Assembly: GCF_003573695.1 (NCBI RefSeq)
Contig: NC_039361.1
Coordinates: 86,570,149-86,634,148, forward strand
Direction of reading: 5' to 3'
DNA: 64,000 nucleotides
From: Papaver somniferum
Lineage: Eukaryota > Streptophyta > Magnoliopsida > Ranunculales > Papaveraceae
Shown here: one piece after another, positions 11,360-21,611 of the stretch
Position numbering within the stretch: position 1 is the first letter of the stretch
How the letters are laid out: each line of letters begins with the position of its first letter
Notes under the pieces: model-generated
Databases searched by the model: none
What the model was told of the DNA's origin: nothing
The model's input: only the letters and a program-made list of their open reading frames with translations
Position numbers and translations under genes: made by a program

Positions 11360-13047
11360 CAGGCAATATCAAACTCAGCCACTTCTTTATCATCTACTTC
11401 AACTGAAATATCTTCTTTCTCAAATCTCTTGCACTAGTTCACTGCATTCTCATCTGTATAACCATTTTATGTCTCAACATCTTCTACATCACTGCATCTT
11501 CATAACTTCAACTGCATCTTAATCTAACTGACTTCATCACCAGTTCAATTGGATGAACTTGCTATGCAATCATATAACATGACCTACACCACAACTTGTA
11601 TCTCGAATTGCAGCTGCAACCTAACAATCCTATTCAATCATCTAAACTTCCGCTCAGTTCTTCTCCTTGTACTGTGTATAACATCACCCTACTCAATTAC
11701 GGCCACCAACATGTTTATCTCATGACTCAACATAACCTCAGCTTGCATCTCAGATCATCTACAACTCATCTAAACCACTTAATTACAACTTCATTAATAA
11801 CACCATCTTTCCTTCCTCCCTGCAATCTAACACAATCCTAATAAACAACTACAACTCCATACCATACTCAACTGAACTTCTCTGCCTTATCCTGCACCAA
11901 AACCAATTTGGTATCAACACCACCTCCAAAAATCATGTGCTTTACTAACCATCACCACCTCCAATCATACCCTGACCCTACGTAATTTAAAATTACCCTA
12001 ACCTATAATCACAGTCATATATCTTCCACTCAAAACACCCTCTTCATATTCATCTGGTTCAATTCAACATTAACCTATGTACACAACACTAACAACCTGT
12101 AATTCAATCCCTTCATCTGTAACAATTCAACACAGCTACAAGTCTTCTTTTTCAACTCAATTAAATAACAGTAACATAAGAATCCTGCAACACCAGTTCA
12201 CTGCATCACTGCAAGCAATTAGGATTACTCATGCCAAATCCCTATTTACAAGATATCAATTCTTCACTTGATTTCACCAGAAATTTAAACTTAATCAGTT
12301 CAATCCACTTGATACTTATTAATAATTCCAACCAGCATCTTCAAAATCAAACCCCTCTTCCGATTTCTGTTAACAAACCAGTCACAAACTAGAACCCTAA
12401 TTTCTCATTTAATCTGCTAGAGAAACTAAAATTGAACCCTAAACAAACATCTCCTTCTCAATTAAGAACAAACCCATCTCTAAAACAATCAAAACATAAC
12501 ATAATCATAAAGCAATTCACTTAATTACAAAATCCTAATTTAACTTACCAACTTCTTTATCAAGATTCACAACAACACCATCTTATTTTCCGAAATTAAC
12601 ATCATCATCAGCTCCTTATTCTTTTACACATCCTCACGAACAATTCTCTCAAGCCATACCTCAATAGCATCTCCCAAACTTCAACAGGGAAGAACACAAG
12701 AGAAGAGAAAAGAAAGAAGAAGAAAGGAGAAAATGAGTTTCTCTTCGAGGCACCCAAAATATTAGATAAGGGATGCCAAGCGGTTTACCTAAGATATGAC
12801 TATTTTGCCCTTCAAACAAAACTGATGATATCTTCTTCGTTTTGTATCCGATTGACACGTTCGAGTAGCCCATTGCGCATAACTTTTCGAGATCTATCTA
12901 GTGACACTAGTTTCCTATATAGATCGTTGTTAGATTAATTTCTATTAATTAAAATATATATTAACTAATCGAGTAATAGCTGTTAAATCGTCTCTTGATC
13001 ATCTCTAGACCAGTCAAATAGCGTTGACGAGCTTGAGGGTCCTTACA
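11360..13047 (-). mobile_element. Chromovirus-like Gypsy LTR on the minus strand
   Basis: Read on the minus strand the right end is TGTAAGGACCCTCAAGC at 13047, the typical start of many plant chromovirus (Tekay/Reina-type) LTRs, followed by a long region with a purine-rich stretch near 12660-12730. The left end is not clear; I place it near 11360, where Copia RT similarity stops. The C- and T-rich frames (11262-11522, 11596-11841, 12077-12271) reflect base composition and are not genes. Copia sequence on the two sides is not contiguous, so the insertion came with a deletion of the Copia 3' part. Confidence 0.5.
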
Positions 13048-13090
13048 AATTCTCTGCCTCTTTGTCTTTTTCTTTGATTCCACTACAACA
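13048..13090 (+). mobile_element. 3' LTR stub of the Ale-type Copia
   Basis: Forty-three bases nearly identical to 8110-8152 (TCTGCCTCTTTGTCTTT through CCACTACAACA). It fixes the right end of the Copia element at 13090. Confidence 0.8.
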
Positions 13091-13949
13091 ATCTATTGTT
13101 TTTAAATTTAAACCTGGCTAGTTTGGGGCCTAGGCCATTTAATTGGGGAATATCAAATTCCTCTCCCACCTTACACAAATGGCTATGGGGTGCCAAATTT
13201 GATAAAAAAGACTAATTTAACCCCAAATTAATTCCTAAAACTAACACATATAAATATTACTTCATTGTCATTTTTAGTAAAAAGTCAAAAAACCTAAACC
13301 AAGAAAATTTTATATTCTCATCTAATCCTTCCAAATTCCATAAACCCAAATAAATTGTTTTTGATCTTCTTCTCCAACGATCTCCGATCCAACCAAGAAA
13401 AGGTAAATCCCCATCAACCCATTATAGTATTCGATTTTATTCATTGATTTACATGTTTAACACTTCGATTTTGAAAAATCAAAATCTTTGATTTACCCAA
13501 AACCAATTTATGTTGATATATCGTATAAATCGATGATGTGTTTTGTTCTTCGCCCATGAAGAGAATGTTGCGTAATCGGTTTATATGATGATTAATATCG
13601 ATCGATTCTGGGTTTGAAATTGGATTATGAAAATATATCACCAGAATCGGTTTATAAGTGCATTAGCATAAACCGATTGTGGGTATTAATTATTTTTGAA
13701 CTATGGTTTCCACGATCAGATTTTATTTGCTTGTTAATCTACTGATTGTGGAATTTTATCTTCAGATTCCATTTCATAATCGGTTTTTATATATGTATTA
13801 GATAAACCGATTCTCGGTGTTTCAAATTCATGTGTGTTTTTGTGGTTAGAATCGGATTACATATGTTTTCCTATGTACCGATTGTTAACTAGATTTTTGT
13901 TTTTTTTGTAGATATAGACTTCGGCCACCTATGATTTTATTCACGATAA

Positions 13950-14249
13950 CTCACCCAGAAGGATGTTCACTGGCCCCCACAACCAATTGTACCCAGAAGC
14001 CTCTACAAGGTAGCATATGGCTGTGAGACCCGTTTGGAAGAAGCCCTCGCACTAGTAGACAACCTTGCACTGGAAGAGATCGTTGATGTCATCAGGTTTT
14101 CAAAGAGAAGGAGGGATGTGATTGCAATTGGGAGGGATCGCGACAGACATTTGGAAAATCTGTTTGAAGAAATGACTGAATTTCAATCCTTGACTGAAGC
14201 AGAAGCTGTCGCACCTGGTGTTGCTGCTCCTGATGCTGGTGCTCCATGA
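13950..14249 (+). CDS. Hypothetical open region, possible exon
   Basis: An open frame of about 99 codons ending in TGA at 14249, markedly less AT-rich than its flanks. It follows a pyrimidine tract and TTTTTTTTTGTAG (to about 13911) that looks like a splice acceptor, although a stop at 13947 in this frame means any exon would join in another frame or start later. The predicted peptide is acidic and helical, with repeated LEE/LALEEI segments, an SKRRRD basic patch about residue 50 and an Ala/Pro-rich tail (VAPGVAAPDAGAP). I do not recognise the family. It may be part of the same transposon gene as 14930-15427 or a captured gene fragment. Confidence 0.35.
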   Translation, partial: LTQKDVHWPPQPIVPRSLYKVAYGCETRLEEALALVDNLALEEIVDVIRFSKRRRDVIAIGRDRDRHLENLFEEMTEFQSLTEAEAVAPGVAAPDAGAP

Positions 14250-14929
14250 TGTTGATGCTCATTTTTAGATATTATGGTTTTAAGTTTTTAAGACTGTTGG
14301 TGGTTTAAATTTTAAGTTTTTACATTTTTTTGGATGTTTTAAGGTTTATTTCTTGGATGATCATGGTTTGAACTTAAATGCACTTAAAGTGTTTTAATTA
14401 TAATTATGTGTATAATGGGTTTATCTGAATACATGTATATGCATGCTCAAAATTCTGTTTTGCAAATACAAGCCAACAATCGGGTTATACGACTTCTTAT
14501 ATAAACCGATTGTCGAGGTTCCATCATGAAATCGGTTTTGTGGGGGGTCAGTATAATCCGATTCTTCATGCCTTAGAAATTCTGTTTTTTTTTTTAAATC
14601 TTTTTCTAGCGAGAATCGGATTACATGTGCACATATATAAACCGATTAATGTCTTTGAAAATTCAAATTTTTGGCGGCGTTGAATCAGTTTATTTCGAAA
14701 ACCACAAAGACCGATTATGTTTGGCATGAAAACACAATCGATTCTTATGGACATTCGAGAAGACCGATTGTCCCAAATTATTTCACTTTTTCAAAAAAAT
14801 AGCTATTGGGGTCTTTATCTATATATAGAGACCTCATCCTTGGACCCCATTTGCCCCAAAATTGCTCATTATACTACCTCTCACTCCATATACCCCACAA
14901 CTACTCATTTCATACCTCCACATACAAGA

Positions 14930-15427
14930 AGTGACATCGTTTGACTCCGCGGAAGATTTGACAATCACTAAAGCATGGTACGCCGAAAGTCGAGTTCAAG
15001 ACCACTCCTTGTATGAAAGCTTTTGGGTGAAGATATATACAAATTTAGGCAAGATTATGGAAACCCGAATACAATAAGTCTTCAAAAAATCCACGATATG
15101 CACCAAGTCATCCTACATGTAACCGTTGCCTTTATAGCTATCCAACAACGGATTTTGAACGCTAGCCACTTTAACATGTCCCTACAACAATTTGTAAGTA
15201 TTTTTATGTTTTATTCTACATAATATACTTTTATAAATTTGTAACTAACAAAGTAAGCTTGTGTCGTCTTTTTGTAGCATGAAGCCGTGAAAGAGCGCTA
15301 CTTGGAGGAAAATGGGGAAGCGTTCACATTTGATGCAAGCTATCACTTAACTGTATCCAAAATATCAGAGTACAAGTCGAACTTTATGGTGGGTGAATCG
15401 GACTCGGATTCCTCGGACGAAGATTGA
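14930..15427 (+). pseudogene. Myb/SANT-like transposon accessory protein, two exons, frameshifted
   Basis: Exon 1 encodes an SAEDLTITKAWYAES segment and an ESFW motif, the signature of the Myb/SANT-like (NAM-associated) proteins found in PIF/Harbinger elements and related plant families, where they help transposase reach DNA. A one-base shift near 15020-15030 changes frame into GEDIYKFRQDYGNPNT and continues to LQQF at 15193. An 84-base intron follows with GT at 15194 and TAG at 15277. Exon 2 (15278-15427) continues in phase, HEAVKERYLEENGEAFTF, and ends in an acidic tail (ESDSDSSDED) and TGA. A TATATATAGAG promoter-like motif is near 14818. No clear ATG was found in the frame of exon 1. One frameshift with an otherwise clean reading suggests a fairly recent loss. 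Confidence 0.55.
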
Positions 15428-16049
15428 TAGTTTAGTCGTTTTGTGTAGGTTTTATGGGTACACCTCTTGCAATCCCTCACGAGACTATAACTTTTCCACT
15501 AGGGTCATCTAGGGGTTCAAAGTCTTGATGCACGTGCTAAGTGCATCCATCATTCCTACGAAAAGGAGTGGATATGAAATGAATGGAAAAAATTCTTATG
15601 AAAAGATAACAATTGGTTTATATGGGACGTTAAAAAATCCGATTATAGGAATCGGATTTTATCTATACATACTTCAACCAATTTTGGAAGTCCTTTGTTA
15701 ATTTCGAAAACACCAACCCAGAATCGGTTCACGAGTGCATGGACATAAACCGATTCTGGGCTGTGTTTTCGAATCTTTTTTTCTTCAGTTGTTTGATGGT
15801 TTGAAGATCGATTTACATTAGTTGATCTATGTAGATGGTGGATTTTCGGCAAAGGCTAAAATCATAAAACCATAATTTTACATATTCCTGATCCAACAAT
15901 CAAATGAGTATTGAGGCTCATGTATATTATTGAAGCATGAAAGATCATGCCACAAGAGTCTCTTACTGAGTATACTTCTCTCAGATCTTACATGAATATG
16001 ATGTCTCTCAACTGAGGCAAAGGCATATTTCATGAATACTGAGCAATTT

Positions 16050-16380
16050 CAGTAATCACTTTTATATAGAATCGAACGATTAGACGTCTCCTAGACAGCT
16101 TGCTTGCTAGTATAGAGCGATAAAGTCTTCAGGATGTAACAAGGTTCTCCCTGACTATATAAAAGACATGTGTATAGAATCATTATGATTGGACGGCTCC
16201 TAGACAGCTTGCCTGCTAGTATAGAGCAATAACGTCTTCAGGATGCAACAAGGTTTTCCCTGACTATATAAAAGATATATGACGTTTCAACAAGCTCATA
16301 TTTCTCTATTCTCAGATAATTAATGCTCCTAGACAGCATGCCTGCTAATATAGAGCCATCAATTAATTATCTCTAATCGT
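16050..16380 (+). repeat. About 120-base repeat within the solo LTR
   Basis: Two full copies and one partial copy of a unit containing CTCCTAGACAGCTTGCCTGC, TATAGAGC, TCTTCAGGATG and CCCTGACTATATAAAAGA. Each full copy carries its own TATATAAAAG box, so the repeat could multiply promoter elements. Confidence 0.6.
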
Positions 16381-16649
16381 TAACTGAATATTCAGCAATA
16401 TTCTACGATTCTTCGTAATATTTTGTCACTTCAATTTGTGGTTCTTCCCAGTAGAATTCCACGGGTTAGTGATAAATATTCAACGTGCGGGCATCTTAGC
16501 AGCTATCGATTAAGCCCTGACCAAAATGGTGTTCGTGTACCTAGCAATAATGCACGAACGAGCACCTGAATGCGCAAACGAGCATTCCAAAACATGAAGG
16601 AACGATGAACCTATACAAAGTAGGAATAAAATAATAAATAATAAAATAT

Positions 16650-17660
16650 TAATCAAGGCGCTGGGGACTGGGCCCACCGGCCGGCCGGTCGTGCCGTGGC
16701 CAGTCCCATGTCCAATTTTATATTTTATCATATTTTTATTATTTTCCTTGACCTCATGAAAATCCCTTCATTTGAGCAAATCTCCTTCGTCTCAAGGAAA
16801 CTATCCAGTCTCATGGTTTTTCCTCATATCAAAGAAATAATAAAATTTAGGAAAGGTGTTGCGGGACCAGGTCCACTAGCCGGCCGGCTATGCCCTAGCC
16901 GCGGACGGTCCCAGACCTCATGACTCCTTATTATTTTATTATTTCCCTCATCACATGAAATTCTCTGATTTCATGATATTTCCCTCAATTCATGAAATAT
17001 TATAAATTAGGGAGAAAACGCATGGGACGGTCCCACACGCCATGTCTTATTATTTTAATATTATCTTTTTCCTCATCCCATGGAAACTTTTCACTTCAAG
17101 GAAATTCCCTAGTTTCAGCAAACTCCTTGGATTCATGAAATTTCACTCAAGTTCATGAAAAATAATATAAAATTAGGAAAACCCGTGGGACCGGGCCATA
17201 GCCGGCCAGTCACTCCCTAGCCGGTCCCACACGCCCTTATTTTATCATTATTATTTTTTATGATTCCCTCATCTCATGGAAACTCCTTAATTTCAACAAA
17301 TTCCTTGGTTTCAACAAACTTCTTGATTTTTATGATATTTCCCTAAAATCTTGAAAATATTATAAATTAGGAAAAAATGCCTTGGGACGGGCTCCTTGGA
17401 CGGCCGACCATGCCTTGGCCTAGCCGGTCCCACACCTCATGAATCCTTCATTATTTTATAATTTTATTCCTTTATGTCATGAAGTTTTACGGTTTCAGCA
17501 AAATCCCTGATTTCTTCATATTTTCTCAAAATGTTGCTTAAACGCACACCGGAAAATATCGAAACTCTCAAGACCGAGACACAAACATTATGGTGACGCG
17601 AGCATGTATCCTTGACCGACCAAGGCCTGCCCTGAGGCTTGCAAATAGCCAGTCCCATGT
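16650..17660 (+). repeat. GC-rich cassette in about 150-200-base repeats
   Basis: Six degenerate units, each with a GC-rich core such as CCGGCCGGCCGGTCGTGCC or TAGCCGGTCCCACACGCC followed by an AT-rich part with TTATTATTTTATTATT and TCATGAAA segments. Cores are near 16680, 16880, 17026, 17200, 17400 and 17615. The alternation of GC-rich and AT-rich blocks is striking. The frames 16510-16731 and 16696-16923 are by-products. Confidence 0.65.
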
Positions 17661-18159
17661 GTTTTAATAATTTTGACCTAATTTGCTCAATTGCTCATAC
17701 TGGATCCAAACTCTTCCCAAACAGTTGGGAGTTTGTTAAAACGACCATCAGCTGGTCCCATGACCACCAAAGGCCGATCTCATGATCCCTTGGTCGGTCC
17801 CTCATCTCTCCATAATCAGGTTCTACTACCTGACGCTCACACGAGCACTATTTGAAAAATGATTAAACCAGCATTTAATCATCCTTTCACCAACTGATCT
17901 TCAAGAGACTTTGGTATTTTGCTCACTTGAGCATCTGGGCGCTATATGGTCGGTTCATCATCCCCTATAGTCGGTCCCTACTTCATTTTCATGAATGATT
18001 TTCAATAAATCATCAATTCGGCAATTGATCAAAATTAGGGTTTCGAATCCAGAGCTCTGCAAAACATAATTTTGAGCAAATTCAAACACTAATAATTTTA
18101 CGTTGATCCCGTGATCAACACTTTAATAATTATGCTCGGCTCAGATGTCAGCATCTTAA

Positions 18160-18520
18160 ATTGACGTTTGCTCAAACGAGCAATATTTGCTAATATTGGT
18201 TCAAATATCAATATTCGATGATGTCAACAATTCTTTAAACGAACAACATTTGCTCATACGAGCAATATTTGTTCAAATCATGAATATTGGCTCGATTGTC
18301 AATATTCAATAACTCATGCGAGGAACATTTGCTCATATAAGCAACATTTGCTCATACGAGCAATATTTGCTCAGACCATGAATATTGGTTCAACTATCAA
18401 TTTTTGCTCAGATGAGCAATACTTGCTCAGTCCATGAATACTGACTATTAATGTTCAACAGTTTATCAAACGAGCAACATTTGCTCGTACGAGCAATATT
18501 TGCTCACCTTAACAATCAAC
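18160..18520 (+). repeat. Short tandem motif GCTCATACGAGCAATATTT
   Basis: About ten copies of the palindrome-like phrase TTGCTCATACGAGCAATATT or shortened forms, interspersed with ATGAATATTGGCTC. TTGCTC...GAGCAA gives each unit hairpin potential. It lies in U3 of the solo LTR. Confidence 0.6.
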
Positions 18521-19350
18521 ATAATTATATCTTCGTCTCAACAGACATGTTCAATTCATCAGTCTCAGAACATTTGCAAATTATGTTCAACTCAGCAATA
18601 AAAGGAATCATCGTCCCATAAAGTCAGCAACTGACTAACTAAATACACGTCTTCCTTTCAGACTCCACATTCATGAGACATCAATCGTGTCACATAGGGG
18701 GATATTAACTAGGGTTTTGGTCTGTCGGTCTACGGCACGTGTGTTCATACACACGATGAGAATGTGAGCAAGTCGTGCAATCAGTTGGAGGAGTTAGGAA
18801 AGTAGTGGGTGGAAAGTTAACCAAGTCTCCGCACGATGAGCAACTGGTTTCAAGATGATTTTCCACTTCCCTACTCTTTGACTCCCGCAACTATCACACT
18901 TCATGGGATCATGGTGTTTTCAATTCAGTAATATATAAGTCTCTGAATCCTGATTGAAAAGAAAAGAATTTCTCGACAAGTTCATACAGATAATCTTTTG
19001 TCTACACGAACTCATCGTCTGAGCAATCACTCTCAACTGAGTAAATTCAATCATTCAGAACTTTCTTATGCAGAATACACAACACACCTACAATCTCGAT
19101 CACCATTGATCTTACACATTTCTCAGCTTCCCTCCTACAGATCAACCCATCATCTCTTGTGACCGAATTGACTCTGGAACGGCCATTGTCTTGGTTTAGG
19201 CCGGAGTCCTACAGATTGATCTCTCGAACTTAAAGCACTCCCTTCTTGCAGTACATCTGTGTGAGGTTGAGCATTTGCTCGGTTCAAGGAGTCTCCGCAC
19301 GGTCATCTCCTCAATTCCGTAAAAACCAGTAAATCGTTTTCCCCCATCTA

Positions 19351-20371
19351 CAATCTCACATCTAACACAATTAATTAACGCTAATTAATCATGGGTAAAA
19401 TAAATAGTAAGAAAATATTTGGATAAGGGGTTGTGTGAAATTTATTTCTAATGATTTTTTTTGTCATCTAGTAACAAGTCCCAAATAAATGGACTAGGCC
19501 CCATACTAACCAGGTTTTTTAAGCATAACCAAGTCTAGAGTCAAATAAACCTAATACAAAATGGGGGTTACACATATGGTTATTGTGAAAGCTAGATTAC
19601 AAAAATAAGGATGTATAATTATGATATCCACCCATAACTAAAACATTAACTCCCCCATTTCTCATGGACATCTGTTCTAACCTCCCGCACATTCTTAGAG
19701 AAAAAAATTCAAAAGTCGACTTTAAATTCTCTTCTTCCCTAAACAAATCATTTCATCTCCTTCTATAAAATTTCGTCGTCATCTTCTTTTTCATTATTTA
19801 CTTATTGATAATCAAACAAATTGAGATTCTAGGTAAGAAATTTTAAATGGAAAGGAAAAAACCTGGAAAAAATGAGAAAGAAATTGAATATGACTCAGGA
19901 AAAACTGAATCAGAAGAAGAAACATCGAAATAGTAAAGTAGAAACTACCATATAGTTATAGAAAAAATGTAATCGAGATAGTTTGGTCATATTGACCTAG
20001 TCAACTGTCTGTTTGGTCATAAGTTGGATAATATCCACGCGACATGACGTCATCAATGATGTCATTATCTTTTAACAGTGGCAGAAATACCCTTTTTTCT
20101 TTTTTTCTCTCTCTTAATAAAAATAAATAAATAAAAACTTAAAACTAAAATATCTTTTGAACCATATGTCCAAAGATGATAAATTTTATATATTCGGAAA
20201 GACCTCGATGAGAGCATTCCAGCGAGTACCATTGTTGTTATATCTCAGAGCTTTTTATTTTATTCTATCCTTTAGATAAAAATTAACTATAAAATGAACT
20301 ATGATGTTCATTATAAAAAATTAAATTTATTTAAATGTCATATAAATAATAATAATTGTACAATTATTATT
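19351..20371 (+). other. Right part of the TIR element and spacer; tiny ORF
   Basis: Continues the sequence interrupted at 15829. From 19526 rightward it is AT-rich and unassigned. A 28-codon ORF (19847-19933), lysine- and glutamate-rich, follows a pyrimidine-rich leader with CTATAAAATTTCG at about 19762, but it is too short to claim as a gene. A T-rich CTTTTTTTCTCTCTCTT tract is near 20095-20117. Confidence 0.3.
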
Positions 20372-21590
20372 CTATTGGGTTAGTTGGTATCCAACAACAA
20401 GCTTGGCACCAACACCTTTTTGGATTGCCAGACCTAATCTAAAGAAAAAAGAGTTGCATAATTTAAAATTGGCATCCTGACCAACAAAACAACTCTGCAA
20501 TCTTTTCAAGAAGATAGTAGTATCCTCATCCAGTTCACCTAGAGTCGAGAAAGCTAGAACCTCAAACCCATACCCCATGAAAAGAGCACTTGTCCAGGTA
20601 TTTGTTACGTTTTTGAGTGATGGCACTTGAAATAACTTGACCTAGTGTGAAATGGCGATTACCACTAGTAAAAGGTGGGATACCCGTTACATCGAAGCAG
20701 ACATCCTAACCATTCTCCGAGTTGTAAACGAGAATATCATTCAGCCTCAAATAATTATCATTGTCGGAAAGGAACCAAGAGCAACCTCCTTCCTGGCTTG
20801 CATGCCACCCTTGTAGCACATATCAGCCAAGATGTCTCTCACTAGATCATGACGGAATTTGAGACCCACGTCGCTGGCACAATGAAGAGCATGATCACTG
20901 AAGGTGTCCATTTGCATGTTACAGCTAGAAAAATCACTAGGGTTATTTGGCTTTTGATACTTACATTTTGTCCAATATTAGTGTTTGGTCTAACATTTGT
21001 CCAACTTAGGATTTGGTACTTGAAAATAACGTTGACCTATGTTGACTGTGTTAAATATTGACTTTCGTTAAGAAATTAATTGAATGTTTTGTCAAACACA
21101 GTCAACACAGGTCAACGTTATTTTCAAGTACCAAACCCTAAGTTGGACAAATGTTAGACCAAACACTAATGTTGGACAAAATGTAAGTACCAAAAACTAA
21201 ATAACCCAAATAACTATCATCACTGAATAGCGGTATACCAATCCTGTATCTAAGGATGGCTCTAAATTTCCGAGGCCAGTACCCTGGTTTAGCCCAATAA
21301 TGGGTATAAATTTAAGATAATCTTGAGCGTGGTCCATCTTATTTCTTTTCCAGAAAATTGAGTCTCGTCTGAACAAGGAGAAACTGGAAGATATATTCTT
21401 CTCCACACCCTCAAAATACAACACTGCCAGAGACTTCATGGGATGTGTGGAAGTATTATTGACATTGAAAGTAGAAGAAGAAAGACCGCATACCTCTATG
21501 AAACTGCATAGTGCTTGCTAGAAGCATTGGCTCGGGTTCGTGTCAGGAGAGAGGTTTAGATGGTGTCTTGCAACTGTCCAGTTTGGATGC
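20372..21590 (-). pseudogene. C-terminal remnant of a plant reverse-transcriptase-family protein
   Basis: Minus-strand translation across frames gives, in order, a KSLAVLYFEGVEKNI frame (21439 downward), DHALHCASDVGLKFRHD (about 20905), LVRDILADMCYKGG, RLNDILVYNSENG, a DVCFDVTGIPPF block, and the clean 84-residue end, GYGFEVLAFSTLGELDEDTT through to TAG at 20372. I recall this end from a common plant family annotated as non-LTR reverse transcriptases; it recurs widely in plant genomes. The RT core itself is not seen here. Frameshifts, stops and the MITE at 20940-21207 break it. The assignment is from memory of the family pattern. Confidence 0.45.
20940..21207. mobile_element. Palindromic MITE with 9-base target duplication
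   Basis: A 268-base foldback. The left arm, from GGGTTATTTGGCTTTTGATA, is repeated in reverse complement to the right end over about 115 bases with few mismatches, leaving a loop of about 40 bases around 21055-21095. Flanks are AAATCACTA (20931-20939) and AAATAACTA (21208-21216), 8 of 9 identical. A 9-base duplication fits Mutator-like elements. The flanking reverse-transcriptase remnant resumes after it, confirming the insertion. Confidence 0.8.
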
Positions 21591-21611
21591 ACGACACAAG
21601 GTAGCAATAAT

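Larger units (their letters stand above)
13440..15770. repeat. Cluster of AATCGGTTTAT...ATAAACCGATT hairpin motifs
   Basis: At least ten imperfect inverted pairs, each about 35-45 bases long with a 10-20-base loop, for example 13645-13682, 13770-13813, 13849-13882, 14477-14512, 14530-14567, 14611-14648, 14737-14770, 15609-15645 and 15720-15757. Arms vary between AATCGGTTTAT and AATCGGATTA. They lie around and between the putative exons, not in them. They are not spaced like a tandem repeat. Confidence 0.65.
15830..19345 (+). mobile_element. Tat-type Gypsy solo LTR, 3.5 kb
   Basis: Starts TGTAGATGGTGG and is flanked by a perfect ATCTA duplication (15825-15829 and 19346-19350). No primer site or internal region follows, so it is a solo LTR. 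Its 3' part shares a conserved block with the other Tat LTRs here: GAGACATCAA...TGTCACA...GGGGGAT...GGGTTTTGGTCTG (about 18670-18725), ATATATAAGT at 18931, and TGGAACGGCCATTGTCTTGG then CAGATTGATCTCTCGAA (about 19172-19229). The terminal bases are CCCCC where CA is expected, so the right end is uncertain by one or two bases. Confidence 0.75.
13100..19525. mobile_element. Possible TIR DNA transposon (split by a solo LTR)
   Basis: AAACCTGGCTAGTTTGGGGC at about 13111 is matched in reverse complement by the sequence ending near 19525 (AACCTGGTTAGTATGGGGC on the minus strand), and the match continues through CCTAGGCCATTTAATTGGG. Removing the solo LTR leaves about 2.9 kb. The enclosed gene fragment resembles the Myb/SANT accessory protein of PIF/Harbinger elements. 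The exact ends and the 3-base target duplication expected for Harbinger could not be fixed, and no DDE transposase is visible. Confidence 0.4.

Noticed and set aside
11262..12271. Three Ser/Thr/Leu-rich frames
   Set aside because: The first is the tail of dead Copia RT; the others come from C/T-rich LTR sequence.
19847..19933. 28-codon Lys/Glu-rich ORF as a small gene
   Set aside because: Too short, no second copy to compare and no recognisable motif. Mentioned only in the spacer entry.
20849..21061. 70-codon plus frame over the MITE arm
   Set aside because: It spans the palindromic MITE and its target site; coding potential would be chance.
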